From Saccoglossus kowalevskii (taxonomy: Eukaryota > Hemichordata > Enteropneusta > Harrimaniidae), in NCBI RefSeq assembly GCF_000003605.2, contig NW_003112474.1:4984-50494 (forward strand): 45,511 nucleotides of DNA. Reading direction: 5' to 3'. The position numbers and the translations under genes are program-made. The notes beneath the pieces were generated by a model that made no database searches, had not been told where the DNA came from, and saw only the letters and a program-made list of their open reading frames with translations. Of this stretch, positions 1-14,000 are shown in pieces (the first letter of the stretch is position 1; every line of letters starts with the position of its first letter).

Positions 1-1540
1 CATCATGCTTGAGAAATTTGACATTATACTGACAGAGAGGGCGCTTCTGGTTAAAACAGTTGTACAGCATCGAGCAGGAATTGTGTCCGGTTTTCGATAT
101 TTGCTGTGTTAATTTGAGCATTTAAAAAATGTATTCTACAATACTGTACAACACCATTGTTGTCTGTACATATACACTGAAATTGCGTCAAATGTTGATA
201 ATGTATATTTCATTCAAAGTCATTGCATAGACCCTACCATAGTCGTTGTTACTCTCAATTTTAATGATTGTTTCAGTATTTCAGTAGCCTCAAGTAGTAG
301 TCCACCAAATGAATCACAAGGTTCATTGGATAGACTGGGCCTTCAAATTGGGTATATGTACAGTGGCCTGGATATATGGTATTACAGTATGTGTCCCTCT
401 ATCATAGAGGGACTGTGCTAAGATGTTCCATCCATGACAACAATCTTTCAAATTAGTTGTTTCAACACAGACATCTTAAATTTGATCTAGAAATTCAGTC
501 ATATATAATTAAAGACCACACAGCTTATGGTTCATACATCCTCTGTCTTACTCGTATCATAATTTTGGGAGCATTTTTACTATACTATTGCCCATAGTCA
601 TAACACGTTTCAGCTAGAGCCCGGGCGTGAGGTCATGGTAATCATATTGACACGCGTACGAGACAATAGCAATATCGTTAACGACTTTCGCAACTACTAG
701 TATCTTCTTGTCTACCGGTATACTTACGCGAAATGGACCCAAGTGAGTCATTGTTACCGTCGACCTTGCTATTACTTTTACTAGGATAACCCCGCCGTTT
801 TATATTCAGTATTGTGTTGTATAGCTACTAACAGTCACAACATTTAGTGTATAATTGTGAATCATTACAAATTATGATCAAGGTTTTGTTTTTAAAATAA
901 AAGTTAAACTTGGCAATGAACAGAGTCGAGCGTAAAAAAAAAAAACATCACGCGAATATCTTTTCCCCAAGGGGGAATTGGCGACTCACTCCTTTTCTAT
1001 TGTTATTGGGCGTGTGTCCATTTATGAAAGCGAGGCCGTTTACAAACGGGGAAAGCCTTCCGTGTCCTTCGTCTATTTGAATTCAAATTGTATGGTATTT
1101 TGATTCAGTGCAGACCAGAGATATCGTGTTGAGGTCCACAAAGTATAACACAATTGCCGAGTACGTTTCGTTTTAGAATTTGTGGATATTACGTCGTTTG
1201 TACTGGAGCCAAACATTTGCGGCGATTACCGGTAACCATTTGCGCGACTCTGTCTGGACAACTGCAGCTTGCTTGCTGTTCTCTGGTTGCAACGCCGATC
1301 ACTGTCTGCTTGCAGTCATTCTGATATTGGCAATACTTGTTTGAAAGTCTGCATTTTTAACCACTTGTAAATATTTGTGCGACATTGTGGAAGCGAAGAG
1401 TGAAACAATAAGCACGTTTACGCGTACGGTGAAATGTACACAACAAATATGGCGTCCTGTACACAATAGCGGTAAGAGTGAAAGTTATCGCACATATCAG
1501 CTGGTATAGCATTTTTAGGAATTAAACGACTCTAATCACA
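1..1540 (+). promoter_or_regulatory. 5' flank with probable promoter and 5' UTR of the usherin gene
   Basis: No coding region is visible on either strand. The part from about 600 to 1460 has clearly more CpG dinucleotides than the introns further on, including CCCGGGCG near 620 and ACGCGTACG near 650. That would fit a promoter and first transcribed region in an otherwise CpG-poor genome. An in-frame TAA at 1523-1525 lies just before the chosen start codon, so the reading frame cannot extend further upstream in this exon. I see no convincing TATA box or initiator and cannot place the transcription start. An upstream non-coding exon is possible. Confidence 0.35.
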
Positions 1541-2043
1541 ATGATAATTCGGATCTATCTAAAAATGCATTCAAATAAATTACTACTCGTAGCGTTGTGT
1601 TCCATGGCTACAATTTTTATCCAATGTAGTGCACAGGGTTCATTCCCACAGCTGATCAACGCAGGACGACAAAAACCTATCTCAACAATCCCTGATCAAG
1701 GAAACTGTGGATACTTAGCCGACGGTTCATCAGTGCGTAGTGCGTACTGTAGAAGTTCTGTTAATGCAATTTATGTGACTGTTTGTCAGCAAGGTATTTG
1801 CCTCCAGGATTGTCCACATAGGATATCGACGCCATCGCCATCGGCCGTGTTGTTGAGTTCATCGGGCACCTGTGTCACGTTAGATACAAGCAGTATTAGA
1901 CCCGGATCATCACCTGGATCACAATCCTATTTATTTCGTAATAACCCCCTGTGTTATATCACACCGTCTGTTATACCCATTGTCGGGTCAAATGGAGCTT
2001 TTACTCTGACGGTCTGGTTGAGATTGGACACACCTACCACTGG
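1541..2043 (+). CDS. USH2A: Usherin exon 1: signal peptide and N-terminal Cys-containing region
   Basis: This exon encodes residues 1-167 and ends in phase 2 at GG|GTATGT. The start ATG at 1541 is the first after an in-frame TAA and has A at -3. A second ATG at 1565 (Met9) would also work and gives a more typical signal peptide. The hydrophobic run LLLVALCSMATIFI is followed by CSA|QG, a likely signal-peptidase site after Ala31. The mature end QGSFPQL resembles the QGLFP start of human usherin. The rest has paired cysteines (NCGYL, YCRSS, VCQQGICLQDCP) and then FTLTVWLRLD, the first strands of the LamG-like domain, which continues in exon 2. Confidence 0.9.
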
Positions 2044-5000
2044 GTATGTATCTTTTTCCGATAGTAAACACAATTTATAAATTTATTGGGGCTATTTTAA
2101 GGAACTTTTATTGCCATGAAAGTGAATGAAAATAAATAAATTTGTGACTGAAAATCACAAGATCATTTTAAGATTATGATTCTTCTGCATAGGAAGTGAA
2201 TTTCTAATTGAAACATTTTGTTATAATTCCTTGTAACAGAGTATTTCAGTTTGCTGAACTAGTAATTCTTGTTTTGATATACTTAGTTGAACATAATTAA
2301 CTTTGATTCTTGCACAAATAAGTTATGAAAGAAGCAAATCAAGTGAATATGAACAAGTCTAGTTTGTAAAACATGGATTTAATGAACCACCTGTTTGATC
2401 TAAATCTCATCAAATTATTGCTGATATTCAATGAAAATCGTCCAAATTCTTATTACCACAAGGGCTTGTAATTTTGTGTTTGCATCATTCCAGCACACCA
2501 CTATCACATGTGGTCTCTACCACATACATTTGATTCCATATACATATATACAGCTTCCTGTTAAAATGCCCTCAACAATATTTGATATTAATATTCAGCT
2601 GACCTGTTCACTTCAGGATGCAGGATATTTACTACAATGTCACATTACTAATTTTCTCAGGCGAGATTATTCTAGTATAAACTATTAGCATTACAATAAA
2701 AAAATGAGGTCTGTTTCTTGAGAAAATTATTCACTTATCTTATGAGGAAAAAGTAAAATACAACCATTTCAAATATAATAAAAAAACAGGAGGAAAATGA
2801 TGAGAAAAAAATTATCTACAAATAAGAGTAATGGATCACTGCGTCACCAGCTTTTTTTAAGTGGTATTCAGATTCATATTTGCACCATATGTAGGATAAA
2901 AAATAAAAAAAGTTTTTTTTTTCGATGAAATGCTTCCACATATACTTCAAAGATTTTTTAACATAGAAACTATTTGGGTTCTATGTAGCATATTCACAAA
3001 GGTTCTATTTGAGTCACTGAAGAAGTGCAGTACAATTTTCATTGTAACAAAATTAGGTGGTTTTTCTGACGCATGACATTGTTGGCACTGCTTCTTAATA
3101 ACTCCCTGGTCAATAGCAGTTATTTAAACTATTATTGGTATCTGACTGTAATTTATTTCACTGAATCATACATGTAGATCTTAGAATGACTGGCTGACTC
3201 TAAGGTCTATGACTGAATGAAACAATTCAAAGAGACAAATAAAATAATTGTTGTTATTTTCCAATAGAACAATCATTGAAAAGAAGACGACCAATAATGA
3301 GATTATCTTCGCTGTCATGGTGTCAACTACAACTATCAACTTTGATTATAGAACTGCCTCTGGTCTGAAGACTCTGACAGTAGCAAGAGGTCTGAGTCTG
3401 AGTACATGGCAGAACTTGGCAATACAGGTATGGCATTAAATATTGCCTCAGAGCTCTCTACTTGGGTAGAATTCATGGTTAAGATTAGATTGGTACTGAA
3501 CAAGTCATTATCCCATTGTCTTTGAGCAAATCATAGTGATTTGTGTTTTTATCAAAAATGTTCTTTTATACAATAAAAATGAGATGTGAAAACCCCAACA
3601 TCTTGTCAATGTTTCACTGTATTTTGTCAGTCTTTGTCAATAACCTCACCAAAACTGGATTGGTAACAAAATACCAGTAATACTACCAACTTTTTTGTGG
3701 AGCATGTTTATGAAAATCCCAGAATGATGGATAAGAGAGATATGCACTGCTGGTGTTCTGCAGTACAGTCTAGATTTAGCATACCGATATGCACTGCTGG
3801 TGTTCTGCAGTACCCCCTAGCATACCGATAATTTCCAAGCTAGATATTAACTCATTTTGCTTTGTCTTTAAATATCAGTGTCATGAATAGTTTCAACTTA
3901 TTCTTTGTAGTTTTTACCTATGTCATTAATATGAGACATATTTTGGCAGATTACTCTACACAATGACAGCTTTGAGTCTGAGAAGCTTTGAGCCATCCTA
4001 AAGCTAGCTATTAAAGTGTTATGCTCGAACTGCACTGTATGTAAAATGTGCAATAACCACTCAATAAAGGCCAGTTTGTTACAATTCAGTAAATGGGTGT
4101 TGGTAAAAATCAACCAAAAACTGTTATTTTCCTTTAAATGAGCTCTTAAACTGGTGTACTTTTGTTAGTTTTTCATTCTTGATTCTTTCTGTTATGCAAT
4201 GCATATACATGTATGTTGTAATGAAAATAACCACCTCCAATAGCTTGGGGTAAGTGCTAAATATATTACTGAATAATCATTGTGTTTGTATCAATTTTCT
4301 TTAGCTAGGGCAGTATAGTTAGATTATACCAAGTTAGCTGAATAAAGTTATTATCTAACACCAGCATAGATCAGTGTAAATTATCCTTATAGAACAAGAC
4401 TAGGGTAAGTGTAGGTGAATTGCGTCAAAATTATTGATCAGACACTGCAAAGCTTACCCATCTATGAGGTCACCGCATTTTGTAATTCACTGCTTTCATT
4501 CCCAAATAACACTGCATCTACTGGTCCTGTAATTATTGTTTTCTTGTTATCTAGATTTATGATGCTAAAATCAGTGTTTTCATCAATGGTCTTGAATCCG
4601 ATGGAAGTCCTTACGATACACAGACTTTGATGGGACCTATCGTAGATTCCAATAGTGCCACCATTAGAGTTGGACAAAGATTGAATGGTTAGTATTACAT
4701 GAATTTATAATTGTTCTCCCAAGCTGAACTTTCAAGTATGGTTACTGATTTGTATATTTAATTTGTAATTATGAACAATTAGTGTATTACCGGTAATGCT
4801 TTTCATTTGCTAGGAAGAAAATTTCATTAATTATATGATCGTCTTTTCCCCAGATCATAATTCAATTTATACTTACAGAAGTGATTGGTGTCAGGTTTTG
4901 CATAATAATCGGTATTTTCGTAAATTTGTTGGGCATTAAGTGGTTGGATTGACCTATAAAAAAATCTGTGGTGGTAGTATAAAACGCTGACTGGTGAGTA

Positions 5001-8000
5001 AATGTGGTGGCATACATACAAATTATTGAATGCCACACCCAATGTATGTGTCATTGTGTATTTACAACTGATAACACATATCATTGCGAGACATGTTGTA
5101 GTTCAATGACCTATTGACCTCTATGATGTCACTCATTCGCCGATTGACCTCTATGATGTCATTCATTCACCTATTGACCTCTATGATGTCATTTAGTCTG
5201 CATCAGTCGTGGATTGACCTCTGTGCTTGCATTTATACATGTCCAAGAGCATTTGGTGTTTTCTGTATTCTGGCAGTTGTTGTTTTAATTTGGTATTATT
5301 TCCAAACTTTCAGCTGCATTATACTTCATTTTTATTTGGATTAGTTTTTTATTGTTGTTGGACAGATAGAATAGCAACAATATATCTCTACTCATCGTCC
5401 TTTCTAGTATGCCATAATTTAGAACACTTGAAAATATAATAACAAAACTCTTACTGATATTGTTTTATGATTTCAAGCTTGGATTCAAGAAGACATCATG
5501 ATTATCTGTACACTGTACTTACAACATATAGACTGGTTATTTTTATCACTATAGTACCTTCCTTTCTATTATTGATTTATAAATAGCAAGTATAATGTGA
5601 TCATTCTTCTGTTTGTCATTTATTCTAGTATACAAATAGGGAGAAATTCTTTGTTTTGACTGAATATCTGATACACCATTAGTTTCCTCTCTTCATGCAT
5701 TGGATTACTGTCAATCATATTTGCCTGTAAAAAGATACAATTTAAAAAAAAATAATAGTTCAATTTTGAATATAATTCGATGTTCAACGATAGCCTAATT
5801 TAATAAAATAACCTGCTGTTGTAAAGTGATAATTGTATCTCTGACTGTCACATGCTGAATTTTTCATTCAAAATGATTACTTATATTCTATATCATGGTT
5901 GAAGTAAAGCTCTATTATAAGCATATTATAAGCTGTTGATTTAAAAATGTTGAAAATATCACATTGATAACGTGTGATAATTCAGTGTTCTCTATAGATA
6001 TTTCTTTGTAGTATCATAGTGTGACTACTGTACAAAGAGAAATGTTCACTTTATTTAATTTTCGTGGATTTGATGTTGCTGAGATATTAACTTGGGGTTT
6101 GAATAAAACGATAATGTTAAATTTAAGTATTCACTGTTTTAACTATCAGTGAAATAAGTGAATATAAACCAAGCATGATATTTAAAACTATAATTTTAAT
6201 AAACAAGTTCAATATAATTAACATACCGTATTGTCATGTAAATCGTCCACAGTTTTTAACAATTGATAGATGAATTGATGTGAATGAGTTTTTCAAATAA
6301 TCTCTGTAAGTTCATGATGTGCACATATTTGGGTAATTCTTTTGGAGAGAGATAAATTGGTTTGTCACCAAGTGTAATTGTTTTCATGTTTATGTTCACG
6401 GTTGCCTACGCTTTCATTGTGGTCCTTCATATGGAATTATACACTCATGAGATTACCCGATTATTCAAACTACGCATCACGCTGGGCAACAGATGTGGGT
6501 GTCGCCGTCTCTATATGCATATGTCCCCATGACATGGTGCATTCATAGTGCTGTATGATAATATGTTGAACAATGTCAGTTTGTGGTGATTATCTGTCAC
6601 TTAACATGGTACAGTGTAAAACCACTTTTCTTGGGTAAAATGCACATGGTTATTTATTATTATATTATTATTTCTCTTATAGACTCTATGGAAAATGTTT
6701 ACTTAACCATTCTATACCTCCACATTACAGACCAATAAATATAATATAAGAACAATTACACCAAATAGAATTTTTTTTTTTTACATTGTTTTAAAACATA
6801 TCAAAGGAATTTTTCATAAAAAAAGGGATTCTGCTCCAAATTGATGTAGAGGGAAGTAAAAACAGCTTTTTTAGTATTTTACAGATTATACCAGATTGTA
6901 CCAATGAAGTGTATAATTTGAGGAAAGATGGTCTTGTTTCCATGGAAACAGGATAACATCTATGTCTATCATTATGTATTATGTTAAATGGCAACCATTT
7001 TATATGCTGTATTTTCTCTATTACCCAATACATGCGCATTTTTAATAAAAGCTCACATAAGGCAAAAATTGCATGTACATGCACAGCTCTGTCATTTTTG
7101 TATTCATATACACTACTTGTACTAATAGAGCAAATGCAGTATTATAGTCTGGAAATGTTCTATTAATTAAGTTAATTTCATAACATTTTCAAAAATTGGA
7201 CTTTCGTTATTTAATTATTTTGTGTGCATTTTGTGCATACAGAGTCATAAATTGGCTCTCCAGTTGCAAGTCAGGGATGGGGACCCCGATTTTTTTTTAA
7301 AACATTAAAATATATACTTGTGAAAAGTTCATACAACAAATATTAGTAACTTGGACTACTTTATGTTACTTGATATTTCAACTCTCCTCAAACACTTGCT
7401 GTGCTGTCTGTTGGCATATTGTATACATGTACTGAATGAGCCAGTATCCTGTAGTTGGAGTTCTTTCTGCTTCATTGAGCTCAACAATACATGTATTGTT
7501 ATGTATTGTGTGAAACAAGAATAGACATGACTTGAGAGAAACCATTGTGCATTCTATTCTTTACAAGTTATTTGACCCTATTTATTTTACACCGTGTAAA
7601 GTCAACGACAATCATAGATCATACGCATCATAATAGAGGAAATGAACATGAGTAGAAAAACTTTAATCGGTGAATGAATATACAGAACTCCACCCCGTTT
7701 ATTCTGATGTGATCAATGTAGAGAGAAATTGATATAATGATACATTTCAATTCATGCTGGTGTTGTGTCGATATCCGTACACATAATGTGTGCTTTCACT
7801 TTTAAAGTGTATGTCAAGTTAATTTAAATAAATGGTCATATTTCAAGATGGATTATTTTAAGAAAATTTTAAAAGTAGAACAATTGGGTAATTTCATATG
7901 GTCATAGATACATGGTGCATATGTCTGTAGTCATAGTTACATCGTAATCCATGACATACAATGTAATGGTTTTCTATAATTTTTTAAATTCAGAATGTGT

Positions 8001-11000
8001 TCATGGATTTCACTCACTTTTATTACAGGTGCCTCTCAATACATTGGTCGAATGCAAGAATTTCAATTCTATAGCCTGACATTAACAAACAGAGAGATTC
8101 ACTTTATTGCCACCGGTACTTGGTTATCTGTCCATGTGCAGTCTGAATGTCGTTGTCCAGACAGCCATCCAAGGGTCAATCCTACTGATTCACGTTTCTG
8201 CATCAAGAACGATGAACCTGATACCACAAGCAATGCTGAATGGCGAGTTAATCAGTTTGCACATCCGTTAACATTCGCCAACGATGGGGATCTTAGCAGT
8301 TACTGGATATCAGCTTTTCTTGATGACATCACTATTGTTATTGACCTGAATAATGGACAGTACCAGGTAAATAATTATTGGACCTTATATCATATTTGAA
8401 AAGTGCTGTCTAAAATTACTATTACATAACAGGTATTTGCTGATGGTAATATCTAATAAAAGTATTAATGGGATAACAAAAAATTTATTCATAGTTGTGA
8501 AAATTTTGAATAATATTTAAACCTTGTGAGCTTGATTTGATATAAACTTATCAAATCAAAGAGTTTCCTAAAATGTAAACAATGTCTATTTCATTGTAGG
8601 TATTCTATGTAGTACTACAGTTTTACAGTCCACAGCCTACGGCGTTAACGATACAAAGGAAGAAGAGTGATGCGTTGTCATGGGAAGACTGGCAGTATTT
8701 AGCGCAAGACTGTTTATCTCAGTTTGGTCTTCCCAATGATGGACCATTACTGCAGTCTACATCAGTAAATTGTTTGCAGTTTACAGGGTATGTATAAAGT
8801 GAAATTGTATCTATATGCATGCGTACATTACTATTGGTTGGTATAAATCATGTGACTTGTCTCTATGGGTTACGTGTTAACATTCATGAAAAGCAAGTGA
8901 TGAAAAATTGCAGAAATTAAAATGTGAAAAATGTTTTCATGCCAAATATTTCTCAGATGTTCTATGATTGTGTTTTATTTAATTATTTATTATGACGATT
9001 CCTACTTTACTGATCACTCTCACCTTCATGGTGCGCACAATATAGTAGCACTTTCTTGTGTTATTGCAACATGAAAACCATCATTGCGAGGACTTTTTTC
9101 ATCAAATTTATACCAGATATTGCATTTCACAAACACTAAATGCTAAAGTTGTAGTTCCCCAAAATGTGTGTGTTTTATGCCACAGTTTTTGTACCTTTGA
9201 AACTGGGCATCTGAAATTAACAATAAAAAGATAACAATAACTATGATAACTCTTTGTTTGATGATTGGGTCTAGTCGTCAACAGCGATGAACAAATTTAA
9301 CAACCTGTATACTGAATTTCATGTTCGTTCCTAGATATTTTTCATGACCATCAAATGCCAAGTACAGAATAATTTGACATGTGTTAGTTTGTGATATGAA
9401 TCATATAGATCAATATAACAGAGTATGTCAACATTATACTGGTTAGATTCATGTTTACGTATTTCATTAGTGTCCTGGAAAAATAAAAAATTTGATTAAT
9501 TAATATATGTACATTGTATATAACTATGGAAAGATATGTTCTGAAAATGTTATTTCTGTTTGTAACATCAATTTTCATATTAATTTCTACTTGCCAGTAC
9601 TGCAGATGATCAGATCCCATATTCCAAAGGTAACATCACCTTTCAGCTACTTGCACCAGAACCAGTGGCTCGTCCCGGATACAATGATTTCTATAATACT
9701 CCAGAACTGTTAGAGTTTGTCAAAGCTACGCAGATTAGACTACGACTGCAAGGACATTACTATGTGACCAATCCCAGACATAACTATTTTGGAATAGAAG
9801 AAATTACTGTCAGTGCGAGGTAAGTTATTTTCATTAATCTTGTAAGAGGTCAATTTGTTTATATCAAGTCCTCACAATTATCATGCCATGTTGCTATGCA
9901 TACAACACATTGTTCCATTAAAAGCACATCTGAAATAGAAACGCATTTAAAATAAAAATTGTGTTTGTTTTATACTGAATCATTGAAATGTCACTTATTT
10001 TGACCTATCAAACAGTTTTGTAATTTACATTTTAGCTTGTTTTGCTGTAGGGATGATTCAGTGGAAATAAAATCCAGCGAATATACCTTTGTTCCTATAA
10101 TTTTACATTCAACTCGTCAAAACACTGAAAATAAACTGAAATGCAGGATGGACAAAACTGATGATTTAAACTTTGAGATTGCTAATTAATTTTGATTTAA
10201 GGGCAGTGTATTGTTGTTTGATACAAGACATTGGAAATAAATATACTCAACAAAGTTTCATTTTAATTATTGAATTTGTCAAGTGTGAATAGCATTGACA
10301 AATTATTTGTGTATTAAGACTAGGTTGTATTACTTCATTTCGCCATTCTACATTCTCCACAAAAAAAATGACAGAAGACCATCTAAACATTTACGCAATT
10401 TCCCGTCTGGCCAACTGAGGACGTGCAATGCAACATGATATGCCTCGACTTTGAAGCTCTGTATCTTTTGTTTGAGGCTTTTATTCAGAAAGTATTGTCT
10501 GATTGCTTGATGTAAACACATCAAAACATTTGCAGTGGTTCTAATTTCACAGTGTTATTGTTTTTTCTTCTTTTTACCCGGTACTTATTTGAAAAAGACT
10601 TTTTTTTCAATAATGTGGAAAGACACAAAAAAATCACCAGAAATAGTTTTAATAGGTTCATTTCCTATATAATACTGCAGAAAAACATTCCATATATAAA
10701 CTTATGATTTTGTGTGCTATACTGTATACAATCACTCTTATAAATTTTTTTTTACTGACGTATTATACATGATTGTTGACAGGTGTAATTGTCATGGACA
10801 CGGCAGTACATGCGATATGAGCACAAACCCCTACCAATGTGATTGCTTGGCAGACAGTTATACCGAGGGAACTATGGTAAGTTGAACCAAAAATAGATAC
10901 TCAGAAAACACTTAATATATAATAATATAATAATAATGAATTTATTGCATCCTTAGAAATAGTTTCCATTGGTTGACAGCAATAAAATGTTAGTAATAAA

Positions 11001-14000
11001 GTACAATACATATAAAACTAAAAGTAAATTGTCAGTTATTGTTATTTCTAATTTCAAATATATACCGGTATATAAAAGAAATTTCATCTTGGTTAGAAAA
11101 ATATTTTTTTTTTTTTATTTTTAAATAACAACAATGCTAGTTTAGATGATAAAAAATAATACCAAGATCATAAATAATTACATTTTCTGTATTGATTCAT
11201 AGTGAATGCAAAGTTTTAATTATTCTAACTTGTAACATATGTAATCATGAGGCTGGTTCATGGGATTACCGGTAAACTCCATGTGCCGTTCATAACCAGC
11301 TGTCACCGATCATATATCACTCTTATCAGGGGGGGATATGTCATACTAGGGGAACATCTCACATACGTCAAGTCAAGGGTCTGATGAAATATTTTACAAA
11401 CTGTCTTTATCATGTTCTCACTCTAGAAAGCATAACACTGACATTAGTTGTGCATGGTAATTAAATAAGCACCTGTAATGTGAGAATGCAGTTTAGAACC
11501 CCAATTTACTTACATTGTGAATGGTCACTATTATAAAGTGCTTGTGTTTAAGCCTAGTTTTCTGTTCACATTAGTCTTTTTATGTCACGATTAATATTAC
11601 ATAATTATTATATGGCTACTGATACATCCCCTCTAAGGAATGTTAATGCACTATGGTGTTTCAATGAAAGTCAAATCCAGATTATAGACAGCACAGACAA
11701 AGGGGATGAATTTCTGTTTCTGGTGTTTTACTGGTACATAGTTTTATAAAGGGGAAGCTATCAGTCCCTGGGAGCACACCATGGAATCATGGGATACCAT
11801 TTTATGCTAATAAACATCATTAATCCATCAGTCATTGTAATTTTTATTTAGCTTATAGCAAAATGATAATTTTAAGGAATTCTGTACATAATTTTGAATC
11901 TTTTTCACCTAAGTTAAGCAAGCATAGGTACAAGATAGTGTTTGGATGAAAATGATTTTTCTGTTTTGACCTTCATTCAGTGTATTGCAGTTGTCATTTA
12001 GAACAGACGTTTATCTTCCATATATTGAATGTGACTGAGTATGGTGATACCTTTGACCTTTCTAATACCTGAATTGTGTATGGAATTACAGTGACATTAC
12101 CCCGGGTACTTGTTTGTAGTGGCCTAATTCCTTAATTATATACAACAAGTTTGCTTATCCACAGATGAATACATTTAGAATATAAGATAAATATACTGTA
12201 CTTTCCTGATCATAAGCCCCTCCCAGAGTATAAGCCCACCCCTCAATTTTTAGAGATTTATAGTGTTGAGGGCATCCCAGAGTATAAGCCCAAGTGTTTT
12301 TACAGGGCATTGATGAAATTTATTAAAATATGCGTGTAAAAACTTGTGATTGGTATTGTAGTTTGTTCATGCTTTTGTGAGAAAACTCGCATTAATTTCA
12401 GAGTGCATGGCGAACGTATGCAACATGGTCTGTTATTCACTCAGGATGAATCCTGATGTTGCGATACTGAAATAAGCTTTCGAAACTCCAAAAATGTGAC
12501 CATCAAGTCATGAAACCTGGTCATTGGAAATTGAGATGGAGTGTGAACGATAGCTGCAAAACAATGTTTTTCTAAATATTTTGTGTATTATTTTTTTTAG
12601 TGTGAACGTTGTAAACCGCTATACAATGACAAACCATTTCGTTATGGAGACCAAGTCAATGCTTACAACTGCAAACCGTGTGAGTGTTATGGACATGCAA
12701 CAAGTTGTTCTTATATTGAATCTGAAGATCCGTTTCCTAATGATCATAACCGAGGTGGTGGTGGCGTCTGCACTAACTGTCAACATAACACTGCTGGTAA
12801 TCGATGCGATCAGTGTAAGACGAATTATTACCGAGAACTAGGGAAGTCACTTGATGCGATAGACGTGTGTTCAGCATGCAGCTGTAATATTGCTGGTGTA
12901 GTTGACGGTGGAGATTGTGCTAAGGTATGCAGCCTTCATTTTTTCAACCTTCCTCTATTGTTTCATTATACAGACTTTTTTGAAAGCTATTATTAAGTGC
13001 CTTACGAAAAAAATATTTCATCAAATTTTGACAATAAAAACCCATCTTGTATGTCCTAACATTAATTATGATTGGTTTATATGACATTTTACTAGTTTAT
13101 ATATTAAATTCAACCAAGAATCTATAAAAGTAAGATTTGCAACTTTCATAACCATGTATGCAATAAAGATCTCACAAGCAATGAACTTAAGCGCTTTGTA
13201 AGCATTTGAGAGTGATTGTATTCCATGCACATTAATCAAACATAGTTCTAACCAATAGTATGGCAGAACGCAGTGGGAGCTTAGAAATGTTTGATTGCGT
13301 CAACAGCAATGAGCGAGACTATTATTTCATTCTAAAACAAAAAGTAATTTGCATAAGTATTTTCACAAATGTAGGTGTAGTATTTGTGTTTAAATTAAAT
13401 TCATAAATTCATATTAAATATTAATCACATATCACACCCTTGTATATGAATATCTTATAAAAACCATAGTTCAATTTCATATTTCATATTCTGTTGATTT
13501 CAGGTGGGAGGGCAGTGTAACTGCAAACTGTACGTTACCGGTCGTCAGTGCGACACTTGTAAGACTGGATATTATAATCTTCAGTCCTCCAATGTTAATG
13601 GATGTTCATCTTGTGTGTGTAGTCCAGCAGGCTCTATTGGATCTGGTTCATGTCAGCAGAATACTGGTGACTGTGTTTGTAAAACCAATGTTATAGGTAA
13701 GTCATGGGAAAGTTTAGATACTGTATTTGCTCTATTAGTAGTGTATACACTTACATAAATGACATAGATGTGTCAATGATAAAAATAAGTAAAAGTTATA
13801 TTTTTATGATTCTGCGCACAATAAATGCAATTTTTGGGTTGTGTATACTTCTATGCACCATCTACAGTAGTATTTTATTTATTGAAATACTTGTTAAAAT
13901 TGTGATGTGTCTCTAATAATTTTCTTTTTACAGGAATTAACTGCAATCAGTGTAACTATGGTTACAAAAACCTGGATATTAATAACCCACTTGGCTGTGA

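Larger units (their letters stand above)
4688..8028. other. Intron 3, the longest intron (3.3 kb)
   Basis: A phase 1 intron. It contains a 30-bp tandem repeat at 5111-5190 and a MITE-like element at about 7003-7143, listed separately. The rest is AT-rich, with occasional poly-A or poly-T runs (for example around 6772-6782 and 7291-7299). Short open frames on both strands have no recognisable protein content. Usherin reads directly from exon 3 to exon 4 without a missing piece, so no hidden exon is needed. Confidence 0.7.

Noticed and set aside
1-600. A neighbouring gene's end upstream of usherin
   Set aside because: No open frame, splice pattern or poly-A signal with coding sequence before it could be supported.
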